From NCBI GenBank assembly GCA_011391855.1, contig JAABPT010000426.1, positions 1-15,773 on the forward strand: a stretch of DNA of 15,773 nt, given 5' to 3'. Positions 6,862-14,499 of this stretch are shown here, piece by piece. A program made the position numbers and the translations under genes. Under the pieces are notes generated by a model that was not told the DNA's origin, searched no databases, and worked only from the letters and a program-made list of their open reading frames with translations. Position 1 is the stretch's first letter, and every line of letters begins with the position of its first letter. The DNA is from Burkholderiales bacterium (lineage in GTDB: Bacteria; Pseudomonadota; Gammaproteobacteria; Burkholderiales; Burkholderiaceae_C).

Positions 6862-7524
6862 TTGAAGGTACTGCTCGTCGACGACGACAGCCGGCTGCGG
6901 TCGCGCCTCAAAGACGATCTCGTCAGCCGGGGCTACGCCGTGGACACGGCGGACAACGGCATCGATGCCGAGCACCTCGGCACCGAGTGGCCGTACGACG
7001 CGGTGATCCTGGACCTGGGCCTGCCGCAGCGCCCGGGCATCGAAGTCCTCAGGAACTGGCGCGCGCGCGGCATTGCCGTTCCCGTGCTCATCCTTACCGC
7101 GCGCGACGCCTGGCACGAAAAGGTCGACGGCTTCAAGGCCGGGGCCGACGACTATGTCGCGAAGCCCTTCCATGTCGAAGAGTTGTGCGCCCGCCTGGGC
7201 GCCCTGCTGCGCCGCGCCCATGCCCAGCCCGCGGGCGTCGTCACGGCCGGCGGCCTGACGCTTGACGAAGAGCGGCAGTCGGTGTCGAAGGGCGGCCGCG
7301 AGGTCGACCTGTCGGGTGTCGAATTCCGGCTGCTGCGCTATTTCATGCTGCACCCCGGCCAGGTGCTGTCGAAGACGCACCTGGCCGAACACACCTACGA
7401 CAACGACTCCGAGCGCGACAGCAACGTCATTGAGGTCTACGTCAACCGACTGCGCAACAAGCTGGGGGCCGCCATGATCACGACACGTCGCGGCCAGGGT
7501 TACGTCTTCGGGCCGCCGGGCTGA
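6862..7524 (+). CDS. OmpR/PhoB-class response regulator, PhoP-like
   Basis: A 220-residue two-domain regulator. The receiver domain (1-115) begins KVLLVDDD with acidic residues at 7-9, the phosphoacceptor Asp in VILDLGLP (about 51), Thr in LILTARD and Lys in VAKPFHVEEL. The C-terminal winged helix (about 125-220) contains LDEERQSVSKGGREVDLS, FRLLRYFMLHPGQVLSK, SNVIEVYVNRLRNKL and the wing RGQGYVF. The TTG start is chosen because the protein then begins exactly at the receiver and has a ribosome site. The stop overlaps the kinase ATG (TGATG). By hand count 14 of 21 valines are GTC, opposite to soxH. It probably acts on the RTX gene downstream (see the direct repeat at 8882-8903). Confidence 0.9.
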   Translation: MKVLLVDDDSRLRSRLKDDLVSRGYAVDTADNGIDAEHLGTEWPYDAVILDLGLPQRPGIEVLRNWRARGIAVPVLILTARDAWHEKVDGFKAGADDYVAKPFHVEELCARLGALLRRAHAQPAGVVTAGGLTLDEERQSVSKGGREVDLSGVEFRLLRYFMLHPGQVLSKTHLAEHTYDNDSERDSNVIEVYVNRLRNKLGAAMITTRRGQGYVFGPPG

Positions 7525-8852
7525 TGCGCTCTCTGCTCGCGCCGCTGGTCACCGGCCTGCTGCTCAGCCTGGCCGTCGTCTTCGGCGTGCAGTGGTCGGT
7601 GGTGCAGGTGGCGATCGACGAGGTGATCCAGGAGTACATCGCCGGTGAACTGGCGCAGGACGCCGACGAGCTGTTCAGCGGCCTGTCACTCGACCCGGGA
7701 CGCGATGCCTCTCTGGCCCTGGCGCACTTCGACCCGCATTACCTGGCGCCGCTGTCGGGCCGCTACTACCAGATCCAGCTCGATCGAACCACGGCGATGC
7801 GTTCGCCGTCGCTGGTGCGCGAAGCGCTCGCCGTGCCAGAGGTCGGCCAAGGCCAGCGCAACGTCATCCAGGCCGTCGGGCCCAAGGGGGAGGTACTGCT
7901 GGTCAGCGCTACCGGGTACGCGCTGCAGGGACGCCGCGTCACGATCGCCGTGGCCGGCGACCTGACTTCGGTTCGCGCGCAGTTCGACCGCCTGATGGCG
8001 CGCTATACCCGCGTCTCGCTGATCATGTTCGCGCTGCTCGTGATCCTGCAGATCGGCATCGTGCGGCTGGCGCTGACCCCCTTGCGGCGCGTGCAGGCGG
8101 ACGTGGGTCGCCTCGAGGAGGGGGCCATCGATCAGCTGGGCGAACGGGTGCCGTCCGAGGTGCGGCCGCTGGTGCGCGAGGTCAACCGCCTGCTGGCCCT
8201 GCTGGCGCAGCGGCTGCGCCGCTCGCGCGACGCGCTCGGCAACCTGGCGCACGCGCTCAAGGCGCCGCTGACCGTGCTCACGCAGCTCGCCGACGACGAC
8301 CACGTGCGGCGGCATCCTGTGCTCGGCCCACAGATCGCCGAACAGCTGCAGATCCTACGCAGCCGCATCGACAGCGAGTTGCGGCGGGCCCGCGTGGCCG
8401 GCGGGCGCGCCAACGGCACGCCGCTCGACCTGCAGGCGGAGATCGAAGCGCTCGTCGACACCCTGCGCAAGCTCCATCGCGACCGCCGCTTCGACATCGT
8501 CTGCCGCATCGAACCCGGTGCGCGCTTCAGGGGTGACCGCGAGGACCTGCTCGAGCTGTGCGGCAATCTGCTCGACAACGCCTGCAAGTGGGCGCGCTCG
8601 CGCGTGCTCGTTTCGGTGCGACACAACGGCGGGCTGAAGCTGACGGTCGAGGACGACGGGCCCGGTTGTTCGCCCGAGGGCATCGGCCGCATCGCGCAGC
8701 GCGGCGTGCGCTTGGACGAAGCCACCGAAGGGCACGGCCTCGGGCTCGCCATCGCCAGCAGCATCGCCGCGTCCTATGGCGCCGAACTGCATTTCGGGCG
8801 CTCGCAGGAGCTCGGCGGCTTTGCCGTGAGCCTGAGCTTCCCAGCCGGCTGA
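7524..8852 (+). CDS. Sensor histidine kinase, PhoQ-like
   Basis: A 442-residue inner-membrane kinase and partner of the preceding regulator. Membrane segments at about 7-28 and 164-186 enclose a periplasmic sensor of about 135 residues (29-163), with acidic patches such as QDADEL. A HAMP-like region follows (RLALTPLRRVQADVGRL). The phosphorylated histidine is His243 in NLAHALKAPL. The ATP domain has the N box LCGNLLDNACKW (346-356), D-x-G in VEDDGPGC (376-382) and the G2 box EGHGLGLAI (402-410). Sensor sequence does not reveal the signal; acidic residues would fit a divalent cation, as in PhoQ, but this is inference. Translation is coupled to the regulator by the TGATG overlap. Confidence 0.9.
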   Translation: MRSLLAPLVTGLLLSLAVVFGVQWSVVQVAIDEVIQEYIAGELAQDADELFSGLSLDPGRDASLALAHFDPHYLAPLSGRYYQIQLDRTTAMRSPSLVREALAVPEVGQGQRNVIQAVGPKGEVLLVSATGYALQGRRVTIAVAGDLTSVRAQFDRLMARYTRVSLIMFALLVILQIGIVRLALTPLRRVQADVGRLEEGAIDQLGERVPSEVRPLVREVNRLLALLAQRLRRSRDALGNLAHALKAPLTVLTQLADDDHVRRHPVLGPQIAEQLQILRSRIDSELRRARVAGGRANGTPLDLQAEIEALVDTLRKLHRDRRFDIVCRIEPGARFRGDREDLLELCGNLLDNACKWARSRVLVSVRHNGGLKLTVEDDGPGCSPEGIGRIAQRGVRLDEATEGHGLGLAIASSIAASYGAELHFGRSQELGGFAVSLSFPAG

Positions 8853-8857
8853 AGGCG

Positions 8858-8873
8858 GGCCGGTCGCCCGGCC
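8858..8873. terminator. GC-rich hairpin just after the kinase gene
   Basis: GGCCGG and CCGGCC arms flank a 4-base loop six bases past the stop codon. No run of T follows, so it is a weak terminator candidate, or a stem that protects the mRNA end. Confidence 0.3.
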
Positions 8874-8881
8874 GCGCGGAC

Positions 8882-8903
8882 CTTCAGCTTCGTTTCATCT
8901 TCG
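8882..8903 (+). promoter_or_regulatory. Tandem 11-bp direct repeat upstream of the RTX gene, likely response-regulator site
   Basis: CTTCAGCTTCG is followed immediately by TTTCATCTTCG, identical at 9 of 11 positions. OmpR/PhoB-class regulators bind head-to-tail to 11-bp-period repeats. A weak -10-like TATGGT lies at 8909-8914. The site is 120 bases upstream of the RTX start and 30 bases past the kinase stop, so it would let the PhoP-like regulator control the secreted protein. Confidence 0.5.
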
Positions 8904-9012
8904 CTGGGTATGGTTGCCTGATCGGCTGCAGCGGTCTGCTGCTCCGCGCCCGACCCTGCGTCGCCGGCGCTGGCGCCGACCGCCCTTCGGTGCCCCACCA
9001 CACGCCCCTCGC

Positions 9013-9019
9013 GAGGAAG
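9013..9019 (+). promoter_or_regulatory. Ribosome binding site of the RTX gene
   Basis: GAGGAAG lies four bases before the ATG at 9024 and fixes the start of the large ORF. Confidence 0.7.
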
Positions 9020-9023
9020 CCAG

Positions 9024-12000
9024 ATGACTGCTTTTGCCGTTTACAGCCCGACGAACCCGATCAGCCAGCTCACCGACGCCCTGCTGGCGCCGGGGTCGGG
9101 CCTGGCTATCGTCCCCGGGTCGATCGTACTCAAGGCCTCCGGTGCCAACGCGGTCAACTTCTACGACGGCACGCTGGCGGCGCTCGGCGTCGGTTCCGGC
9201 CTGCTGTTGACCTCGGGCACGACGCCGGGGACCTCGAATACGATGCCGTGGTTCGGCGACGACAACAGCGCGACCAGCGGCTTCTACAACGGCGACGCCG
9301 ACATCGACGCCGTCGTCAATACCGTCTTCCAGACCCAGTCGTACGACGCCACCACGCTCGAATTCGACATCACGGCCGGCGCCACCGACACCTCGGTGAG
9401 CTTCGACCTCGTATTCGGTTCCGACGAATACCCGGAATGGGTCGACCAGTTCGTCGACTGCGCGATCTTCATGGTCAACGGCGTCAACTACGCGCTGTTC
9501 AACCACGACCCGATGCACCCGCTGAGCGTCGTCAGCTCGAATCTGGCGGCCGGCTATTTCCAGGACAACGCCGGCAACGCATTGCCTATCGAATACGACG
9601 GCGTCAGCCACGTGCTGAAGATCGTCGCGCCGATCACCCCCGGCGCCGTCAACCACCTCAAGATCGGCATTGCCGATACCGGCGACCACATCTACGACAG
9701 CGGCATCTTCATCACCAATCTCGCCGCCGGCAACATCCCGGGTTCGGGCGTCGTCACCACCTCGCCTGACAGTTGCACCAACGGCGCCGATGTGGTGACG
9801 GGGTCGGCCCAGGACGAATATTTCGACCTCCAGGGCGGCGACGACACCCTCTACGCCGGCGCGGGCGACGACATCGTGGTCGCTGGTGCGGGCAAGGACA
9901 GCGTCTACGGCGGCAGCGGCCAGGACCAGGTCAAGGGCGACGGCGGCGACGACAGCATCGACGGTGGTGACGGCGACGACACCGCAGTCTATGCCGGGGC
10001 CAGCGCCGGCTATGGCCTGAGCTACGACAGCGCCAGCGCCAGCTACCAGGTCACCGACATCGCGGGGCCGGCCAACGAGGGCAGCGACACGCTGAAGAAC
10101 GTCGAATTCGCCCAGTTCGGCGACGGCCTCTTCGCGTTGACCCCGGGTGGGCTGACCGCGGTCACGGGCCCGGGCCCGGCGCCGACCAATACGCCCGGCC
10201 TGGCGATCGTCAGCGGCATCGCCGCGCAAGGCCACACGCTGACTGCCACGGTCAGCGATGCCGACGGTCTCTCGGGTGGCGTCAGCTACCAATGGCAGGT
10301 CTCGGCCAATGGTGGTGCGAGCTGGGCCGACGTCGGCACCGACAGCGCCAAGTACGACGTCGTGAGCGCCGACGTCGGCCAGTTGATCCAGGTCGTCGCC
10401 AGCTATGCCGACGGCGACGCAAAGGCGGAGTCCCCGGCCAGCGCGCCGAAACTCATCCTGGCGTCCCAGCCCGGCGACCTGGTCGTGACGCTGATGCAGC
10501 TCGACGCGCCGCTGGGTGCCAGCACCATCAACCCGTTGACGACCCTGGTGCAGAACGCCATCGAACTCGGCCTGTCACCGAACAGCGCGGCGCTGGCCAT
10601 CAAGACCGTGCTCGGGCTGCCCAGCGAGGTCGCCCTGCAGAGTTACGACGCCTACGCGGTGCTGCAGTCCGACTCGACCGATGCCGTCGCGCTTCAGGTC
10701 GAGAAAGTCGCCGTCCAGGTGGCGATCCTGACCTCGCTGTCCGACGACGACCAAGGCACGGCCCTCACGTTGGCTGTCCTCGATGCGGCCGCCAACAACC
10801 AGACCCTGGACCTGGCGAGCCTGGACGACCTGTCCGCGATCCTGGGCACCGCGGCGATCCTGGACCCGGTCACAGGGAAATATCCGCAGCCGTTGGACGA
10901 GATCTACGACCGCAACAAGACCATGTCCGAGGCCGTCGCCGACGGCAAGGGAGTCGGCGCCATCGAAGCGGAATGGCAGGACCTGCTGAGCATCCAGGAC
11001 TTCATCGACTCGACCTCGATCGCCGACCTCAGCATCCACGTCAACCAGGCGCCCACCGGCAGCACCGCGGTCACCCTGGCCGCGGGCGCGCAGGACACGA
11101 GCACCCTGATCTCGGCTGCCGAATTGCTTACCGGCTACAGCGATCCCGACGGCGACACACTCCAGGTGACCGACCTGGCTGCCGACAGCGGTTCGCTGCT
11201 GGACCACGGCGACGGCACCTGGATCTTCACGCCCGCGCCCGGCTTCAGCGGCCCGGTGGAGCTGAGCTACCTGGTGCAGGACGGCCTGGGCGGTGCGGCC
11301 GCCGCGAGCCAGCTGTTCGTCGTCGCCCCGGCCGCCGCGGTCGACCACGAGGCCACGGGCACGCTGCTGGTGACGGGCACGCCCATGGAAGGCGGCTTCC
11401 TGGTGGCCAGCCTGGCCGGTGCCCAGGATGCCGACGGCGCCATTGCCGCCACCGCCTACGAGTGGCAGCAATACCTGGCAGGAGGCTGGGTCGCACTCGA
11501 TGGCCCGGCCGGCAACACACTCGTCATTGCTAACGACCAGAGCTATGTCGACCGCCAGGTGCGGGTCGTCGCCACCACCACCGACGCCCAGGGCGGCACC
11601 ACGGTCTTCGAATCGATGGGCCAGGTCATCGCCAACGTCAACGATCTGCCCACCGGCGCCATCGCCATCACCGGCACCGCGACCGAGGGGCAGACCCTCG
11701 GCGTCGCCAGCACCCTCGCCGACGACGACGGCCTGGGCATGTTGTCGTACCAGTGGCTGGCCAGCGGCACGGTGATCGCCGGCGCGACTGGCGACACGCT
11801 GCAATTGGGCCAGGCGCTGGTCGGCACGTTGATCACGGTGCAGGCCTCGTACACCGACGGCCAAGGCACGGCTGAGAGCGTGGGCTCCGCGGCGACGGCT
11901 CCCGTGGCTGCGCTGCCGGGCCTGACGCTGACCGGCACCTCCGCCGCCGACGTGTTGACGGGCGGTGCGGGCGACGACACGATCGCCGGCGGTGCCGGCA

Positions 12001-12644
12001 ACGACACGCTCAGCGGCGGCGACGGCGACGACCGGCTCGAAGGCGGCTCCGGCCGTGACGCGCTGAACGGTGGCGCCGGTATCGACACCGCGTCCTACGC
12101 CGGCTCAGCGGCCGGCGTCGTCGTCGACCTGCAGACCGGCAAGGGCAGCGGTGGCGACGCCCAGGGCGACCTCCTGAGCGGCATCGAGAGCCTCGTCGGC
12201 TCCGGCTTTGCCGATACGCTGTCGGGCAGCGCTGGTGTCAACGCGATGTTCGGCGGTGCCGGCAACGACGTGCTGCGCGGCCGCGGCGGTGCCGACAGCC
12301 TCACCGGCGGCGCCGGTGCGGACCGCTTCGACTTCGACGCACTCACCGACAGCGGCCTGGGTGCCGGCGCCGATCTCATCGTCGACTTTGCCAAGGGCAG
12401 CGACAAGATCGACCTGTCGACGATCGACGCCAACGGCCTGCTGAGCAAGAACCAGGCTTTCAGCGCCACCCTGCTCCAAGGCCTGACGACGGCTTTCACG
12501 GGTGCCGGCCAGCTGCGCTTCTGGTCTGACGCCGACACCGGCATGACGGTCGTCCAGGGCAATACCGACGGCGATGCGGCGCCGGAGTTCGAGATCCACC
12601 TGGTCGGCGTCTTGCCGCTGGCGGCGGCGGACTTCGTGCTCTAA
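9024..12644 (+). CDS. Large secreted RTX protein with N-terminal choice-of-anchor L domain
   Basis: A 1206-residue, acidic, cysteine-poor protein without a Sec signal, as expected for type I secretion. Residues 10-240 form a choice-of-anchor L domain, with the marker FGSDEYPEWVDQF (131-143) and VNGVNYALF (151-159). A first RTX block of GGxGxD nonapeptides lies at about 270-320. An Ig-like domain follows (about 388-478), then a helical segment (about 480-675) with INPLTTLVQ, a cadherin-like domain (about 675-770, SDPDGDTLQV), and two more Ig-like domains (about 775-965). A second RTX block spans about 970-1015, with further GGAGND/GGAGAD repeats at about 1073-1098 and a serralysin-type C-terminus (RFDFDAL, IVDFAKGSDKIDL). 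It is probably a calcium-dependent surface or matrix protein. No type I exporter genes are in the window. Confidence 0.85.
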   Translation: MTAFAVYSPTNPISQLTDALLAPGSGLAIVPGSIVLKASGANAVNFYDGTLAALGVGSGLLLTSGTTPGTSNTMPWFGDDNSATSGFYNGDADIDAVVNTVFQTQSYDATTLEFDITAGATDTSVSFDLVFGSDEYPEWVDQFVDCAIFMVNGVNYALFNHDPMHPLSVVSSNLAAGYFQDNAGNALPIEYDGVSHVLKIVAPITPGAVNHLKIGIADTGDHIYDSGIFITNLAAGNIPGSGVVTTSPDSCTNGADVVTGSAQDEYFDLQGGDDTLYAGAGDDIVVAGAGKDSVYGGSGQDQVKGDGGDDSIDGGDGDDTAVYAGASAGYGLSYDSASASYQVTDIAGPANEGSDTLKNVEFAQFGDGLFALTPGGLTAVTGPGPAPTNTPGLAIVSGIAAQGHTLTATVSDADGLSGGVSYQWQVSANGGASWADVGTDSAKYDVVSADVGQLIQVVASYADGDAKAESPASAPKLILASQPGDLVVTLMQLDAPLGASTINPLTTLVQNAIELGLSPNSAALAIKTVLGLPSEVALQSYDAYAVLQSDSTDAVALQVEKVAVQVAILTSLSDDDQGTALTLAVLDAAANNQTLDLASLDDLSAILGTAAILDPVTGKYPQPLDEIYDRNKTMSEAVADGKGVGAIEAEWQDLLSIQDFIDSTSIADLSIHVNQAPTGSTAVTLAAGAQDTSTLISAAELLTGYSDPDGDTLQVTDLAADSGSLLDHGDGTWIFTPAPGFSGPVELSYLVQDGLGGAAAASQLFVVAPAAAVDHEATGTLLVTGTPMEGGFLVASLAGAQDADGAIAATAYEWQQYLAGGWVALDGPAGNTLVIANDQSYVDRQVRVVATTTDAQGGTTVFESMGQVIANVNDLPTGAIAITGTATEGQTLGVASTLADDDGLGMLSYQWLASGTVIAGATGDTLQLGQALVGTLITVQASYTDGQGTAESVGSAATAPVAALPGLTLTGTSAADVLTGGAGDDTIAGGAGNDTLSGGDGDDRLEGGSGRDALNGGAGIDTASYAGSAAGVVVDLQTGKGSGGDAQGDLLSGIESLVGSGFADTLSGSAGVNAMFGGAGNDVLRGRGGADSLTGGAGADRFDFDALTDSGLGAGADLIVDFAKGSDKIDLSTIDANGLLSKNQAFSATLLQGLTTAFTGAGQLRFWSDADTGMTVVQGNTDGDAAPEFEIHLVGVLPLAAADFVL

Positions 12645-12686
12645 CGCACTCGGAGCAGGCCTGCACGGTGGGGCTCGAAGCACCTG

Positions 12687-12703
12687 CTTGCATCACTTGC
12701 AAG
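12687..12703. promoter_or_regulatory. Perfect inverted repeat upstream of second fcc pair, possible operator
   Basis: CTTGCA and TGCAAG arms surround TCACT. Because of the TGCA core, CTTGCA also occurs twice in direct orientation nine bases apart. It is 74 bases upstream of the cytochrome start. It shares the short string ATCACT-(T)-GCA with the palindrome at 1559-1580 before soxH. Confidence 0.35.
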
Positions 12704-12707
12704 ACGC

Positions 12708-12721
12708 GGGTACCAATACCC
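12708..12721. promoter_or_regulatory. GGGTA/TACCC inverted repeat next to ATACCCCTATA, possible operator
   Basis: GGGTA and TACCC flank CCAA. The overlapping string ATACCCCTATA (12716-12726) resembles one half of operators used by CsoR/CstR-type regulators (ATACCCC...GGGGTAT), but the second half is not conserved here. Confidence 0.25.
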
Positions 12722-12776
12722 CTATAAGTAATACAGGATAAGCCCCAGGCGACGTGCCTGAACGATGGAGACCGAT

Positions 12777-13088
12777 TTGAAGACAGTTCATGGAGTACTC
12801 GCGCTTGCCGCGGCGCTGCTGGCGCCGGCGACACAAGCTCAGTCCAGCTTGCTGCAGCACCCGGGCCGCCTGCTGGCGTCGGGGTGCTTCCAGTGCCACG
12901 GCACGAACGGCCTGAACGGCGGCTTCGATGCGCTGGCCGGCGATTCACGCACCGACACGCTCAACAAGCTCAACGAGATGCGGAGGAAACCTCTGCGCGA
13001 AAACATCATGTTTCCGCATGCGTCCGGCTACACGAACGAGCAGCTCTGGCAGATCGCCGACTACTTCTCGAAGCTGCCCAAGCCCTGA
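12777..13088 (+). CDS. Monoheme cytochrome c, second FccA-like protein, TTG start
   Basis: A 103-residue periplasmic cytochrome, probable electron acceptor of the flavoprotein that follows. The heme site is CFQCH in ASGCFQCHGTNG, and the Met in ENIMFPH is the likely distal ligand. The end (GYTNEQLWQIADYFSKL) aligns with the first FccA-like protein at 1137-1445. I place the start at TTG 12777 rather than ATG 12765: GGAG at 12767-12770 lies six bases upstream of the TTG, and the product then begins MKTVHGVLALAAALLAPATQAQ, a normal signal peptide. The ATG has no ribosome site and would add METD before it. The flavoprotein start is 28 bases downstream. Confidence 0.85.
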   Translation: MKTVHGVLALAAALLAPATQAQSSLLQHPGRLLASGCFQCHGTNGLNGGFDALAGDSRTDTLNKLNEMRRKPLRENIMFPHASGYTNEQLWQIADYFSKLPKP

Positions 13089-13116
13089 ACCCCCGACCGA
13101 ACCAGCAGGAATCCAA

Positions 13117-14430
13117 ATGATCAACAGACGCAGTTTTGTCGGCACCCTGGGCAGCGCATCACTGGCCGCCCTGTGGCCTCTGTCGGCGAGTTCGGCCACG
13201 GTCGGGCGCGTCGTCGTCGTCGGCGGCGGCATGGCGGGTGCGGCGGTGGCCAAGTACCTCCGCATGTGGAGCGGCAATGCCGTGGCCGTGACCCTGGTGG
13301 AGCAGGAGTCGCGCTACACCTCCAACATCATGAGCAATCTGGTGGTGACGAGCCAGATGTCGATGTCGAGCCTGTATTTCGGCTACGGCACGCTGGTGAA
13401 GAAGTACGGCATCAAGCAGGTGACGGGTCGTGTCGTCGGCATCGAGCCGGGCGGCCTGGGTGGCACCTGGAAGGTCACGATCTCGACCGGTGCCGGGTTG
13501 TCCACGGAGTTCTGCGAGCGCGTCGTGCTGGCGCCCGGCGTCCAGTTCGATGCGGTGCCCGAAACGGGCAACCCGGCAGTACCCGCGACGATCCTGCACG
13601 CCTGGCAGGCGGGGCCGCAGACCGAGCAGCTGCGCCAGCAGCTGGCGGCGATGAAGCCCGGCCAGACCTTCGTCATGACGATCCCGCCCAAGCCCTACCG
13701 CTGCCCCCCGGGGCCGTACGAGCGCGCCTGCGTCGTGGCCGACTATCTGAAGCGCAACAAGCCGGGCTCGAAGGTCCTGGTCTTCGACGCCAACTCCGGC
13801 ATCACGGCCGAGGCCGAGAATTTCGGCTATGCGTTCAACACCCTGTATGGTTCCGGGATCCTCGAGTACCACCCGTCGATGCGCGTGGCGTCGGTCGATT
13901 CGGCTATGCGCACGGTAACCCTGCTCGACTCCGGCAACATCCCCTACACCGTGAAGGCGGACGTGCTCAATGTGATCCCGCCGCATCGTGCGGGCGCCAT
14001 CGTGCAGACGGCCGGCCTCGCCAATGCGACCACCGTTCCCTTTGCGGCCGTGGACGTGCGCAGCTTCGAGTCGACGCAGACGCCCGGCATCCACGTCATT
14101 GGTGATTCTTCGAAGACCACACTGCCCAAGGCCGGCCATGTCGGCAATCAGGGCGGGAAGATCTGCGCCGACGCCATCATCAAGGCCTTCAACTTCCAGG
14201 CCCCGGACCCGGCGCCGACGGCCAATTCCGCCTGCTTCTCGCCGGTGAGCAGCACCTTGGCTTCGTGGCTCACCGCGGTCTATCAGTACGACCCGGTCAC
14301 GGGTACGATGGTGATCCGCGACCAGGTCACCGGAAGCACTGCTGCCACAGAGGCAAAGTCACCGAGTACCGACAACTTCGGCAAGATGGGGACCTGGTAC
14401 AAAACGCTGATGAGCGATACGTTCGCGTAA
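13117..14430 (+). CDS. Diverged flavocytochrome c sulfide dehydrogenase-type flavoprotein
   Basis: A 437-residue FAD/NAD(P)-fold protein of full family length. Residues 4-9 (RRSFVG) with the following hydrophobic stretch form a Tat signal ending ASSA. The dinucleotide-binding motif VVVVGGGMAG is at 32-41. The region aligned with the covalent-FAD cysteine reads SNIMSN, with Asn70 in place of Cys. Cys196 in YRCPPGPYERA is the first redox cysteine; the second position, near PFAAVD (308-313), is alanine. The C-terminus WYKTLMSDTFA matches the family end. Start supported by AGGA upstream. It is a paralogue of the protein at 1-1125 with its own cytochrome. Sulfide oxidation is therefore uncertain; another donor is possible. 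Confidence 0.85.
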   Translation: MINRRSFVGTLGSASLAALWPLSASSATVGRVVVVGGGMAGAAVAKYLRMWSGNAVAVTLVEQESRYTSNIMSNLVVTSQMSMSSLYFGYGTLVKKYGIKQVTGRVVGIEPGGLGGTWKVTISTGAGLSTEFCERVVLAPGVQFDAVPETGNPAVPATILHAWQAGPQTEQLRQQLAAMKPGQTFVMTIPPKPYRCPPGPYERACVVADYLKRNKPGSKVLVFDANSGITAEAENFGYAFNTLYGSGILEYHPSMRVASVDSAMRTVTLLDSGNIPYTVKADVLNVIPPHRAGAIVQTAGLANATTVPFAAVDVRSFESTQTPGIHVIGDSSKTTLPKAGHVGNQGGKICADAIIKAFNFQAPDPAPTANSACFSPVSSTLASWLTAVYQYDPVTGTMVIRDQVTGSTAATEAKSPSTDNFGKMGTWYKTLMSDTFA

Positions 14431-14441
14431 CGCGCCCAGCC

Positions 14442-14499
14442 GCCCGGCCGGTGCCGATCCGGCGCCCCGCGTCGTGTCGGGGTCGGTCGACGGCCGGGC
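14442..14499. terminator. Nested inverted repeats between convergent genes, possible bidirectional terminator
   Basis: Nine-base arms GCCCGGCCG (14442-14450) and CGGCCGGGC (14491-14499) are perfect complements, and inside them CCCCG (14465-14469) pairs with CGGGG (14478-14482). The outer arm abuts the AEC stop codon and starts 12 bases after the flavoprotein stop. There is no T run, so termination is inferred from position and stem strength. Confidence 0.4.

Larger units (their letters stand above)
12645..12776 (+). promoter_or_regulatory. Promoter-containing region of the second fcc pair
   Basis: This is the most AT-rich stretch nearby. It contains TATAAG at 12723-12728 as a possible -10, preceded by two inverted repeats listed separately. 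A perfect 10-bp palindrome GCAGGCCTGC sits at 12655-12664 near the RTX stop, without a T run. No clear -35 with 16-18 base spacing is visible, so activator dependence is possible. Confidence 0.35.

Noticed and set aside
9830..9975. Tandem repeats in DNA that could look like a repeat array
   Set aside because: They encode the GGxGxD nonapeptides of the RTX block, vary at the DNA level, and are not spaced like a CRISPR array.
8895..10292. 465-residue minus-strand open frame opposite the RTX gene start
   Set aside because: High GC and the Asp/Gly-rich RTX codons create long antisense frames; the plus-strand product is clearly a real RTX protein.
10575..11864. 429-residue minus-strand open frame opposite the RTX gene
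   Set aside because: Same explanation as the other antisense frames; Gly/Val/Asp/Arg-rich with no motif.
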